Shown in pieces: positions 46,508 to 54,439 of a DNA stretch of 64,000 bases. The position numbers were made by a program, and so were the translations under genes. How positions within the stretch are numbered: the stretch's first letter is position 1; every line of letters starts with the position of its first letter. The DNA is from Pedobacter metabolipauper (GTDB taxonomy: Bacteria > Bacteroidota > Bacteroidia > Sphingobacteriales > Sphingobacteriaceae): assembly GCF_004362715.1 (NCBI RefSeq), contig NZ_SNYC01000007.1, forward strand, positions 346,179 to 410,178, read 5' to 3'. Under the pieces are notes generated by a model. The model worked only from the letters and a program-made list of their open reading frames with translations, was not told the origin of the DNA and did not search any database.

Positions 46508-47650
46508 CTATTTAACTGCTTCAGTGTGTGATTCTGCAGCAATTCCTTTTTCTACTACTTTACCTGCATTCATGATCTCAGTTTGTTTACGGATAGATTC
46601 TCCATGAACCAATTCCAGGAATTTCTCTGTAAAGTTCAAATCAAGTTTCAATGCTTTTGCAAATGAAGCGCCTTTTTTAATGATGGCATCCCAACGGTTA
46701 ACTTGTAAAATAGTTACCTGGTTATCGCGTTTAAACTCACCGATTTTACCAACAATAGCCATACGCTCACCTAATTTCTGTAATAACAAATCATCAATTT
46801 TATCAATTTGCTTACGCAGTTCAGCCAGTTGATCTGTAAAGGCTTCATTTTTAGATTCTGGTTCACGAACCGTTAAACGGTCTGCAAGTTCTGCCAACGC
46901 TGCAGGGGTTACCTGTTGCTTAGCATCAGTCCAGGCTACAGAAGGATCAACATGCGACTCGATCATTAAACCCTGCATGTCTAAGTCTAACGCTTTTTGC
47001 GAGATGTAAGGGATTAGCTCACGGTTACCGCAGATATGACTTGGATCATTGATGATCGGCAACTCCGGACATAATGTTTTCAACTGGATGGCAAGTTCCC
47101 ACATCGGTTCATTACGGAACGAGCTTTTTTCAAAAGAAGAGAAACCACGGTGAATGGCACCTAATTTCGTAATACCTGCATTGTTGATGCGCTCTAATGC
47201 ACCGATCCACAATTGAAGATCTGGGTTTACCGGGTTTTTAACCAATACCGGGATGTCAACACCTTTTAAGGCATCAGCAATCTCCTGAACAGTAAAAGGG
47301 TTTACGGTAGAACGGGCACCGATCCATAGAATATCTACGCCTGCAGCCAATGCTTCTTCTACATGTTTTGCATTTGCTACTTCAACAGCTGTAGGTAAAC
47401 CTGTTTCTGCTTTTGCTCTTTTTAACCACTCTAATCCGATGCTTCCAATTCCTTCAAATTCTCCAGGACGGGTACGTGGTTTCCAGATTCCCGCTCTTAA
47501 AACAGATACTTTTCCTGTTGCTGCAAGTAAATGTGCGGTAGTTAATAATTGTTCTTCGGTTTCTGCACTGCATGGTCCGGAGATAATAAGCGGCTCATTG
47601 TTAATGTTAAGCCAGGTATTTAATGGCTGAATGTTTAATTGCAATTTCAT
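46508..47650 (-). CDS. Bifunctional DAHP synthase / chorismate mutase
   Basis: A 380-residue fusion enzyme of the aromatic pathway. Residues about 15-260 are a DAHP synthase barrel (EPLIISGPCSAET, RAGIWKPRTRPGEFEGIG, DPSHICGNRELIPY with metal ligands Cys, His and others). From about 275 onward lies an AroQ-type chorismate mutase (LRKQIDKIDDLLLQKLGERM, then VNRWDAIIKKGA). It joins the first step of the shikimate pathway to the first step towards phenylalanine and tyrosine and may allow cross-regulation. It lies between pheA (50 bp) and aroA (0 bp). Confidence 0.95.
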   Translation of the reverse strand: MKLQLNIQPLNTWLNINNEPLIISGPCSAETEEQLLTTAHLLAATGKVSVLRAGIWKPRTRPGEFEGIGSIGLEWLKRAKAETGLPTAVEVANAKHVEEALAAGVDILWIGARSTVNPFTVQEIADALKGVDIPVLVKNPVNPDLQLWIGALERINNAGITKLGAIHRGFSSFEKSSFRNEPMWELAIQLKTLCPELPIINDPSHICGNRELIPYISQKALDLDMQGLMIESHVDPSVAWTDAKQQVTPAALAELADRLTVREPESKNEAFTDQLAELRKQIDKIDDLLLQKLGERMAIVGKIGEFKRDNQVTILQVNRWDAIIKKGASFAKALKLDLNFTEKFLELVHGESIRKQTEIMNAGKVVEKGIAAESHTEAVK

Positions 47651-47700
47651 CTTTTTTGGGGTTTTTGTTTGTGAAATATTTTAGTTAAGGGCTTAGAAGT

Positions 47701-48534
47701 TTATACTTTATCGTTCTTCTTGTATTCGCCCATGATGTTAAAGTTTACTGTAAATTTTAAGGCCTGGCGGATCGCTTTATCATAAGCCTCCATGTTATTC
47801 CATTCCATATCTACATAGAAGTAATATTCGCTGCGTTTGCCCAGTACAGGCATGCTCTGTATTTTGGTTAGGTTAACCTCCTGCTCAGCAAATATGTTAA
47901 GCACTTTTGAAAGCGCACCTACATGGTTTCCAACCTGGAAACAGATGGAAGCCTTGTTGATGTCTTTCATTTCATCGTTTTTATCACTTTTAAGGATTAA
48001 GAACCGGGTATAGTTTTTCTTGTTCGATTCAATGCGTCTTTCAATTATATTCAGACCGTAAAGTTCTGCAGCAAGAGAATTTGCAATGGCAACCGTATCA
48101 GTTAACTGCTCATCTTTGATTCTTTTGGCACAGGCTGCAGTATCGTTGCCTTCAATAACCTGAATCTGTGGAAAGTCGTCAAGGAAGTCAACACACTGAC
48201 GGATGGCAATAGGGTGGGAGGTTGCATACTTAACATCCTTAAACTTTACTCCCGGCAAGGCCATCAGGTGAAGCTGGATGGGCAGGTAAACCTCTCCTAC
48301 AACGGCGAAGTTATATTCGCGGATCAGCGTGTAGTTTGGCAGTAAGCTGCCAGCAATAGAATTTTCTATGGCCATCACTACAAAGTCAGCTTCCTGGTTT
48401 TCAAGGCGGTCGCAAGTTTGCTTAAAGGAATTGCATTCAACGGTCTGAATGTCTTTTCCGAAGAATTTAAATGCGGCTTCCTCATGGAAAGAGGCTTTAA
48501 TACCCTGTATCGCTACTTTAATGGCTGTTTTCAT
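47701..48534 (-). CDS. pheA: Prephenate dehydratase
   Basis: A 277-residue enzyme making phenylpyruvate for phenylalanine synthesis. The catalytic domain (1-185) has the usual periplasmic-binding fold, with NSIAGSLLPNY and the NYTRFLIL block carrying the catalytic Thr. The C-terminal ACT domain (about 195-270, GALSKVLNIFAEQEVNLTKI) is the phenylalanine sensor. It is monofunctional, with no N-terminal chorismate mutase; that activity is supplied by the next gene. It is first in the operon, 25 bp after an attenuator terminator, so it is controlled both by attenuation (inferred) and by feedback. Confidence 0.95.
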   Translation of the reverse strand: MKTAIKVAIQGIKASFHEEAAFKFFGKDIQTVECNSFKQTCDRLENQEADFVVMAIENSIAGSLLPNYTLIREYNFAVVGEVYLPIQLHLMALPGVKFKDVKYATSHPIAIRQCVDFLDDFPQIQVIEGNDTAACAKRIKDEQLTDTVAIANSLAAELYGLNIIERRIESNKKNYTRFLILKSDKNDEMKDINKASICFQVGNHVGALSKVLNIFAEQEVNLTKIQSMPVLGKRSEYYFYVDMEWNNMEAYDKAIRQALKFTVNFNIMGEYKKNDKV

Positions 48535-48558
48535 TTTTATTGCTAATTGCTTTAAACG

Positions 48559-48589
48559 AAAAAAGTCCCGGCTTTAGACCGGGACTTTT
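48559..48589 (-). terminator. Attenuator terminator of the pheA operon
   Basis: On the minus strand an 11-bp stem AAAAGTCCCGG/CCGGGACTTTT with a 7-nt loop is followed by T residues. It lies between promoter and pheA, not after a gene, so it acts as an attenuator. Its 5' arm is also complementary to an upstream GCCGGGACT at 48626-48634, which can form an antiterminator. Confidence 0.85.
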
Positions 48590-48623
48590 CGTATACATTA
48601 TATCGTTATGATTTTATTGCATA

Positions 48624-48686
48624 TTAGTCCCGGCTCTTACTAAAATAGTAAAAGTAACCAAACCAATATGTAGTGATATTTTTCAA
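48624..48686 (-). CDS. Aromatic leader peptide of the pheA attenuator
   Basis: A 20-codon frame starting with TTG at 48686 and ending TAA at 48624-48626. After six residues it reads Y-W-F-G-Y-F-Y-Y-F, so 8 of 9 consecutive residues are aromatic, then Ser-Lys-Ser-Arg-Asp. Its last codons run through the antiterminator arm, so a ribosome that reaches the stop would block that arm, while one stalled on the aromatic codons would leave it free. It is too short to be a functional protein and is best explained as a sensor of charged aromatic tRNAs. The TTG start is the weakest point. Confidence 0.75.
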   Translation of the reverse strand: MKNITTYWFGYFYYFSKSRD

Positions 48687-48705
48687 AATATGCTTTTTGT
48701 TTTTC

Positions 48706-48735
48706 CAAATGTACTAACAAAATTTAATTTGTCAA
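48706..48735 (-). promoter_or_regulatory. Promoter of the pheA attenuator and operon
   Basis: On the minus strand, TTGAC at 48731-48735 and TACATTTG at 48706-48713 give a -33/-7 pair with 17 bp between them. The inferred start is about 15 nt before the leader peptide. Confidence 0.6.
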
Positions 48736-48795
48736 TAGTTATTTAAAAAAAGATTTAAGGTTGCCCGGCTTTTCTATTTTCAGGCTACCCGAATA

Positions 48796-49875
48796 TTAAT
48801 CGTTTGCAATGTTTTTATTGATAATGTTATAATAAGAAAGACTCTCTTTAATCTCATTTTCAGTAACGCTGCAATTGATACTGCAGGTACCTATGCTGCT
48901 TAACAGGGAAAACATGATCTGTCCGTTCTCATTCTTTTTATCACTTTTCATAAAAGCAAGCAGGTCTGTAAAACTATCTTCTTTGATGGTATACTTAGGA
49001 TAGGTGGTTAAGATGTAGTTACTGATGTCTATCAGTTCATCGTGACTTAAATTGTTGTTATTGCTGGATAGATAGGCTTCGCAAACCATGCCTATAGCAA
49101 TAGCTTCACCATGGGTCAACGGATTTTTATCATGGATCAGGGAGTAGGTTTCTACAGCATGCCCGATGGTATGACCATAATTCAGGATCTTCCGGATTCC
49201 CTTTTCGTGCGGATCTTCGGTAACCACCTTGTTCTTGATCTCTACTGAACGGTAAATGGCATCAGAACTGATCTTTTTATAATCACTTTTCTTAAGCATT
49301 TTATAATAGTCCTGATCAACGATCAAGCCGTGCTTGATCATTTCTGCAAAACCAGAAAGGAGTTCTCTTTTAGGCAGGGTCTTTAAAAAACCACTTTCTA
49401 TAAATACCGCTTGTGGAAGGGTAAACGCACCCACCATGTTTTTAACGTTATCAATATCAATCCCGGTCTTTCCGCCTACAGATGCATCTACCTGAGCAAG
49501 TAGGGTAGTTGGGATATTGATAAAGTCGATACCACGTTTATAGGTAGAGGCCACAAAACCGCCCATGTCTGTGATTACACCGCCACCTAAATTGATCATC
49601 AGACATTTACGGTCTGCTTCAAAATCCAATAATGTTTTCCAGATGCCAATGCAAAAGTCTATGTTCTTATTCTCTTCTCCCGGATCGGTTTCTATCAGGT
49701 CGAATGCTTGAAAATCACCAAGCAGCTCCTGAAACAGGGGCAGACACAATTGGGAGGTGTTGCCGTCAGCAAATACAAAGATCTTACTGTACTTACCAGA
49801 TTTAATGATGTCAGTTAACGGGGCCAACTGCGTTTCAAAATGAATGGAATGTCCGGCACTGTCTATCTTATTCAT
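48796..49875 (-). CDS. aroB: 3-dehydroquinate synthase
   Basis: A 359-residue NAD-dependent enzyme making 3-dehydroquinate from DAHP. Signatures: LMINLGGGVITDMGGFVASTYKRG, NIPTTLLAQVDASVGGKTGID, ELLSGFAEMIKHGLI, and LNYGHTIGHAVE with the zinc-ligand His. Length is normal for the family. Its ATG overlaps the stop of the S4-domain gene by one base. It is transcribed separately from the pheA operon, which starts 80 bp downstream. Confidence 0.96.
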   Translation of the reverse strand: MNKIDSAGHSIHFETQLAPLTDIIKSGKYSKIFVFADGNTSQLCLPLFQELLGDFQAFDLIETDPGEENKNIDFCIGIWKTLLDFEADRKCLMINLGGGVITDMGGFVASTYKRGIDFINIPTTLLAQVDASVGGKTGIDIDNVKNMVGAFTLPQAVFIESGFLKTLPKRELLSGFAEMIKHGLIVDQDYYKMLKKSDYKKISSDAIYRSVEIKNKVVTEDPHEKGIRKILNYGHTIGHAVETYSLIHDKNPLTHGEAIAIGMVCEAYLSSNNNNLSHDELIDISNYILTTYPKYTIKEDSFTDLLAFMKSDKKNENGQIMFSLLSSIGTCSINCSVTENEIKESLSYYNIINKNIAND

Positions 49876-50081
49876 TAAATTACTTTTATTTTCTGACCCA
49901 TAAAATCGACTATATCACCGATCCGCACTTTTAATCTTTTGCGGTAATCCACTTTTCCATTATACTTGACCAGGCCGTCTTCAACAACAGTCTGTGCTTC
50001 GCCGCCGCTTTGAACCAATGCAGTTGCTTTTAGCAGCTGAATAAGGGGTATAAACTCACCTTCTAATTTAAATTCTATCAT
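49875..50081 (-). CDS. Small S4-domain RNA-binding protein (YbcJ-like)
   Basis: A 68-residue protein made almost entirely of one S4 RNA-binding domain (LIQLLKATALVQSGGEAQTVV, then VKYNGKVDYRKRLKVRIGDIV). Relatives such as YbcJ are ribosome- or RNA-associated. It overlaps aroB by one base in a TA-ATG junction and is likely translationally coupled to it. A -7 element ends 7 bp before its ATG, implying a near-leaderless message. Confidence 0.85.
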   Translation of the reverse strand: MIEFKLEGEFIPLIQLLKATALVQSGGEAQTVVEDGLVKYNGKVDYRKRLKVRIGDIVDFMGQKIKVI

Positions 50082-50088
50082 GGTAAGG

Positions 50089-50096
50089 CAAACTTA
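50089..50096 (-). promoter_or_regulatory. -7 element of the S4-aroB pair
   Basis: TAAGTTTG on the minus strand matches TAnnTTTG and lies 7 bp before the ATG at 50081. Confidence 0.5.
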
Positions 50097-50139
50097 CAAT
50101 TATTTATAAAGTGTTTACCTCTGATAGCAAGGGAATTTA

Positions 50140-50147
50140 TACTTTTG
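50140..50147 (+). promoter_or_regulatory. -7 element of the proline dehydrogenase gene
   Basis: TACTTTTG matches TAnnTTTG and lies 29 bp before the ATG at 50177, back to back with the S4-aroB promoter. Confidence 0.5.
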
Positions 50148-50176
50148 CAAACGATTTTACACAGCAAAACCTTTAA

Positions 50177-51361
50177 ATGGAAATATCTCCGAAGAAAAGA
50201 TTGAATTTTGACAATACTGAAATTGCTTTCCGCAATAAATCAAAGGGCGAACTAAACGCGGCTTACTGGCTTTTTAAAATGATTAGCAGTAATTTTCTAA
50301 CTAATGTTGGTCCGCCGGTTACCAATTTCTTCCTGAACATTGGCCTGCCGATAAAAGGGATCATTAAAGCAACTATTTTTAAACATTTCTGCGGAGGCGA
50401 AACCATCGCAGAATGCGAACATACCATTTCACAGTTAAGCAGCGGAAACGTTGGAACAATTTTAGACTACTCCGTAGAAGGGGAGGACGAAGAGTCGGTG
50501 TTTGATTTTACCTGCGAAGAGATTATCCGTACCATTGAGCGTGCAGATGGAGATCAACGAATTCCGATCACTGTTTTTAAGGTTACAGGTATTGCCAGGT
50601 TTGGTTTGCTGGAGAAATTAGACGCTGGTATGGTGCTTACCGATGCAGAGCAGAAAGAATGGGACATTGTTAAATCGCGCTGCGAAAAGATCTGCAGATC
50701 TGCGTTTAACAGAAGTGTTCCGGTAATGATCGATGCGGAAGAAACCTGGATTCAGAATACGATTGATGAACTTTCTCTGGACATGATGCGCCTGTTTAAT
50801 CGGGAGAAGGTGATTGTTTATAATACGTACCAAATGTACCGCCATGATAAACTGGCTGATCTTAAAGCTGATCTTTTGATCTCTAAAGCTGAAGGTTTCT
50901 TACTTGGTGCTAAGGTAGTACGTGGTGCATACATGGAAAAGGAACGCAAACGGGCATTGGAAATGGGGTATCCATCGCCAATACAACCTGATAAAGCGGC
51001 TACTGACCAGGATTATAACGATGCCATTATTCATTGTGCGGAAAATGTGGACCGCATTGGTTTGGTTTGCGGTACTCACAATGAGATGAGCTGCAGAATA
51101 TTAGCTGAGTTATTGGATAAACATAACATCAGCCACAATCATCCTCATATTTATTTCTCACAATTACTTGGAATGAGTGATAATCTAAGCTTTAACTTAT
51201 CAGATTCAGGATATAATGTGGCCAAATATGTTCCTTACGGACCAATTAAAGCGGTGATGCCATACCTCTTTAGAAGAGCCCAGGAAAATACATCCATTGC
51301 GGGGCAAACCAGTAGAGAACTGGATCTGATCGTAAAAGAAAAAACCAGAAGGAACGCTTAA
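50177..51361 (+). CDS. Proline dehydrogenase
   Basis: A 394-residue FAD enzyme oxidising proline to pyrroline-5-carboxylate. It has the TIM-barrel PRODH signatures: TVFKVTGIARFGLLEKL, PVMIDAEETWIQNTID, NTYQMYRHDKLADL, LGAKVVRGAYMEKERKRA with substrate-binding Lys/Arg residues, and the C-terminal PYGPIKAVMPYLFRRAQENTS block with the paired Arg. It is the monofunctional Bacteroidota form, not the PutA fusion. It is monocistronic and divergent from S4-aroB; a hairpin at 51449-51487 may end it as well as the opposing genes. Confidence 0.95.
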   Translation: MEISPKKRLNFDNTEIAFRNKSKGELNAAYWLFKMISSNFLTNVGPPVTNFFLNIGLPIKGIIKATIFKHFCGGETIAECEHTISQLSSGNVGTILDYSVEGEDEESVFDFTCEEIIRTIERADGDQRIPITVFKVTGIARFGLLEKLDAGMVLTDAEQKEWDIVKSRCEKICRSAFNRSVPVMIDAEETWIQNTIDELSLDMMRLFNREKVIVYNTYQMYRHDKLADLKADLLISKAEGFLLGAKVVRGAYMEKERKRALEMGYPSPIQPDKAATDQDYNDAIIHCAENVDRIGLVCGTHNEMSCRILAELLDKHNISHNHPHIYFSQLLGMSDNLSFNLSDSGYNVAKYVPYGPIKAVMPYLFRRAQENTSIAGQTSRELDLIVKEKTRRNA

Positions 51362-51440
51362 TCTATACAAAGAGGAGTATCATAAGTGAAATTCGGCCTC
51401 TGAGAATGAATATTTGAAAATACCCCTGTAGGGGAAGAGT

Positions 51441-51487
51441 AAAAAACAAACAAGAGGGTGGTCATGCTTATGATGCACCCTCTTGTT
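51441..51487 (-). terminator. Terminator of the minus-strand PCD cluster
   Basis: A 12-bp stem (51449-51460 with 51476-51487, core CAAGAGGGTG/CACCCTCTTG). The adjoining A-rich stretch at 51441-51450 gives a T-rich tail for minus-strand transcripts. It may also serve the convergent proline dehydrogenase. Confidence 0.7.
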
Positions 51488-51577
51488 GTGATGAGGAACT
51501 GATTTATTAAATAAAACAGTTTGTAGAAATATTAAATGCGATGACACTTAGAAACTGGGTTAAAGAATATCAAATCC

Positions 51578-51772
51578 TTAATCCCAATCCTTCTCTAAAT
51601 AATCGTGGCCAAATTCGGTTAACGCAGCGGAGTGCTGCACACTGTCACGATTGATCTTTATGTATCCCAATCGCTCCAGCTCTTCATATTTTTCTTCCAT
51701 TCCACCCAGAATTGAAGAGCTTACCTGCTGGTCAATAATTTCTAACATTGATCTTATTTCTTCTGTTTCCAT
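51578..51772 (-). CDS. Small hypothetical protein, possible winged-helix fragment
   Basis: A 64-residue acidic protein (pattern IIDQQVSSSILGGMEEKYEE, then RLGYIKINRDSVQHSAALTEFGHDYLE). The LTEFGHDYL-type ending and preceding helix resemble a short winged-helix unit, but no family was recognised. It begins 8 bp after the pterin dehydratase stop and is therefore likely in the same operon and real. No function proposed. Confidence 0.55.
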   Translation of the reverse strand: METEEIRSMLEIIDQQVSSSILGGMEEKYEELERLGYIKINRDSVQHSAALTEFGHDYLEKDWD

Positions 51773-51780
51773 GATTGTTT

Positions 51781-52050
51781 TTATTTAATATCTGTTAAAC
51801 CAAGTAACTCATCAATCTGTTTGGCGAGTACCCTGTCTTTCTCGGTAACAATATCCCCAGCGTCATGTGTACTTAGCCACATTTCTACTTTATTCCACTC
51901 ATTGGTCCATTTTGGATGGTGGTTATTTTTCTCCGCCAGGAAAGCAACTTTAACCATAAAGGCAAAAGCCTCCTGAAAATCTTTGAATATGATGGCCTTG
52001 TATAGTTTATTTTCAACTTCCTGCCATTGGATCTGGATCACACTTTCCAT
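51781..52050 (-). CDS. 4a-hydroxytetrahydrobiopterin dehydratase (PCD/DCoH)
   Basis: An 89-residue enzyme that dehydrates pterin-4a-carbinolamine and so recycles tetrahydrobiopterin-type cofactors. The catalytic motif is NNHHPKWTNEWNKVEMWL, with the His-His pair, followed by TEKDRVLAKQIDEL. The ATG at 52050 (MESVIQIQW) gives the normal family length; the longer frame to 52113 adds an unrelated N-terminus. The usual partner, phenylalanine hydroxylase, is not in the window. Confidence 0.9.
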   Translation of the reverse strand: MESVIQIQWQEVENKLYKAIIFKDFQEAFAFMVKVAFLAEKNNHHPKWTNEWNKVEMWLSTHDAGDIVTEKDRVLAKQIDELLGLTDIK

Positions 52051-52170
52051 TTTAATTAAGTTAGTTTTGATACGGTACTGTAATTTGATAGGCTGCTGTA
52101 ATTGTAATAACAAAACATGCGCTACTGTAATAACAAAACAACTGCCTTTAAGTTTAGAAAGGTGTGGAAT

Positions 52171-53319
52171 TTACTTAAACAACTGCTCCATCTTTTCTTC
52201 GACCTCCTGGATCTTGTGCGTCCGAAGGATCACTTTCCCGGTTTTGTCCACAAGCATATAAAGTGGTATGGTCTGTACGTCCAGCATCAATGCAAATTTA
52301 TTGTCCATGCCTTTTAAATCGGATGCCTGTGGCCAGTTTGTCTGGTCTTCCCGGATGGCCTTTTTCCAACTGGCCAGGCTTGCATCAAGAGAAATACCCA
52401 AAATTTCGAACTTCTGCGGTTTATATTTGCTGTACATTTTTTGCAATGCCGGTGTATTGACCCTGCAGGGGGCGCACCAACTGGCCCAGAAATCGATAAG
52501 CACATAATGATTAACCGCACGCAGATCTTTTAGGCTGATTGTATTTTTAGTGGTTGTATCCGGAAGTACGATATCCGGAATGGTTTGACCTACTGCCGAA
52601 CGTTTATTTCCAGCTATCAGCTGAGATACTTTGATGAATATGGGATTTGCAGCAAACTTTTTCGATAGGGGCACTAAATATTTTTCCGCTGTGTCATAGG
52701 GGATTAAACTACCCAAAAAAGCTTCCATGTTCTGCAGGGTTTGATAGGTAACAGGATGGCTGGCCATAAAATCATTTACATCGGCTTTTCTTATTTGGTT
52801 TAGGGAATCAACCTTTTTGCTGTACCTTAACGTAGTTATCGTATCTAAAGCTTTTTTTGCCTGTTGAGCAGCAGAAAGATTAGCTTCCATCTGCCGTTGG
52901 ATCACCCCGTCCTTCTCAAAAAATTCATTCTTCAGTTTCTCGTCTTCGGAACCACTAACGTTGCTGCGGTATATGACATCGGCATTTCCAGCGATCGTTA
53001 CCGGTGTTTGATCAAGATAGAAAATGAGAAAGGACTTTTGCCCATTGAAGAATAGTGTGTATAAACCCGGGTATTTGATCTTACCTGAAAGCTGGAAGCT
53101 GTCGTCTTTACCGATCACTACTGAATCTGATTTTTGTTTATCCGTGTTGGCAATGTACCCGTCAGCAGAAAGATACAGTGTTTTGCCCGCACCTCCGGTA
53201 AGCTTACCACTGATGGTAAATTTCTGCTGGCCAAATGTGCAGACCGCAATGAGTTGTAAACTGAAAATGAATAATCCGGATATCAGGTACCTGTTTAGTT
53301 GTAAATGTGATGCAGCCAT
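52171..53319 (-). CDS. TlpA-like thioredoxin with DUF4369 domain
   Basis: A 382-residue exported thiol-disulfide oxidoreductase. Signal peptide or anchor (about 1-30, ending FGQQ), DUF4369 beta domain (about 32-130, FTISGKLTGGAGKTLYLSAD), a helical linker, and a C-terminal thioredoxin fold (about 240-382) with the redox motif WASWCAPCRVNTPALQ and the cis-Pro region DVQTIPLYMLVDKTG. It acts in the periplasm on disulfides or, as often in Bacteroidota, with unknown partners. A perfect 22-bp palindrome overlaps its promoter (53345-53380). Confidence 0.9.
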   Translation of the reverse strand: MAASHLQLNRYLISGLFIFSLQLIAVCTFGQQKFTISGKLTGGAGKTLYLSADGYIANTDKQKSDSVVIGKDDSFQLSGKIKYPGLYTLFFNGQKSFLIFYLDQTPVTIAGNADVIYRSNVSGSEDEKLKNEFFEKDGVIQRQMEANLSAAQQAKKALDTITTLRYSKKVDSLNQIRKADVNDFMASHPVTYQTLQNMEAFLGSLIPYDTAEKYLVPLSKKFAANPIFIKVSQLIAGNKRSAVGQTIPDIVLPDTTTKNTISLKDLRAVNHYVLIDFWASWCAPCRVNTPALQKMYSKYKPQKFEILGISLDASLASWKKAIREDQTNWPQASDLKGMDNKFALMLDVQTIPLYMLVDKTGKVILRTHKIQEVEEKMEQLFK

Positions 53320-53344
53320 TTCTAAGATTTTGTTTTGTATGTTA

Positions 53345-53380
53345 CAAAGGTATATATTATTAACTAAATATTTAGTTAAT
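53345..53380 (-). promoter_or_regulatory. TlpA-like gene promoter with 22-bp palindromic operator
   Basis: A -7 element TACCTTTG lies at 53345-53352 (minus strand). Just upstream, 53359-53380 is a perfect 22-bp palindrome with core ACTAAATATTTAGT. This core differs at only 2 of 14 positions from the BlaI/MecI operator core ACTACATATGTAGT. Overlap with the -33 region suggests repression. Confidence 0.6.
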
Positions 53381-53522
53381 TGAGATGCGTCTATTTTAGA
53401 TAAATTAGAAAAATAGGGTAAAATGGCATCCTTGTATTCTTCAGGACAGTATTTTATATATCTTTAGGTGTAATTCGGTGTTGTTGATGCCGGTTCCAGA
53501 AATGCATTGACGAAAAATTTAA

Positions 53523-54326
53523 ATGATATTAGAAACGATGAAGATTGCAGTAGCTTCCCCGCCAATTCCAAAATCGATAGCAGAAGGGTTATTCTGGCTT
53601 GAAAAACTAGTGAAAGATGCCGTAAAGGAGCAGGCTGAAATCATCTGCTTTCCGGAATCGTATCTTCCCGGTTATCCGGGTATGGAGTATCCGCCGGAAG
53701 ACCGTACACATGAAAAATTAAAACTGGCGCTGGACAGGGTATGTGAAATTGCTGCCGAGCATGCTATAGCCATTATTGTTCCTATGGATTGGCATCATCC
53801 TGACGGGATCTTAAACCTGGCCCATGTTATCTCCGGTAAAGGTGAGGTTTTAGGCTTTCAAACAAAGAACCAGCTGGATCCCAGTGAAGATCACATTTGG
53901 ATTCCAGGGAAAGAACGTCATATTTTCGAAGTAAACGGACTTAAGTTTGGCATTACCATTTGCCATGAAGGGTTTAGATATCCTGAATCGGTTCGTTGGG
54001 CTGCCCGTAACGATGCCAGGGTGGTGTTTCACCCTCATTTTAGCGGCAGCGATTCCAGTGGTAGAGAATTAACAAGCTGGGGCGATGTGAAAAGCCCTTA
54101 CTATGAAAAGGCCATGATGATGCGGGCACTGGAAAATACCATATATTTTGCCAGTTCAAATTATGCTTCACGTTATTCCGAATCGGCAAGTTCCATTATA
54201 AACCCGGATGGCAGCTGCCTGGTGCATGAAGTTTATGGACGTGCGGGTGTAATTGTTGCAGACCTGGACCTTGCCCTGGCTACCGGTTTTCTTGCAAAAA
54301 GATTCAAAAGTGACCTCTATAAATAG
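53523..54326 (+). CDS. Carbon-nitrogen hydrolase (nitrilase superfamily)
   Basis: A 267-residue amidase/nitrilase-fold enzyme. The Glu-Lys-Cys triad is visible: Glu in IICFPESYLPGYPG (about residue 46), Lys in QTKNQLDPSEDHIW (about 118), and Cys in GITICHEGFRYPE (about 152). A second Glu (DHIWIPG region) is also in the family position. It acts on C-N bonds of amides or nitriles; the substrate cannot be told. An alternative start is the ATG at 53538 (MKIAVASPP). It is upstream of the SDR gene by 113 bp. Confidence 0.88.
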   Translation: MILETMKIAVASPPIPKSIAEGLFWLEKLVKDAVKEQAEIICFPESYLPGYPGMEYPPEDRTHEKLKLALDRVCEIAAEHAIAIIVPMDWHHPDGILNLAHVISGKGEVLGFQTKNQLDPSEDHIWIPGKERHIFEVNGLKFGITICHEGFRYPESVRWAARNDARVVFHPHFSGSDSSGRELTSWGDVKSPYYEKAMMMRALENTIYFASSNYASRYSESASSIINPDGSCLVHEVYGRAGVIVADLDLALATGFLAKRFKSDLYK

Positions 54327-54414
54327 CAGATATACCAACCGATAATTTTGATCATTTGAAATGTACAAGTAACCGATTGATTGTTCCTAACAGCGATTAA
54401 GCATTCTTTAGACC

Positions 54415-54439
54415 TTTGTATCATAAATTATAATACAAA
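54415..54439. promoter_or_regulatory. TTTGTAT/ATACAAA dyad before the SDR gene
   Basis: TTTGTAT (54415-54421) and ATACAAA (54433-54439) form a 7-bp inverted repeat with an 11-bp spacer ending at the base before the ATG. It may be an operator or a hairpin around the start codon. Confidence 0.35.

Noticed and set aside
48760..48795. GCC-rich stretch after aroB as its terminator
   Set aside because: Possible pairing is short and imperfect; I could not draw a convincing stem before the T-rich segment.
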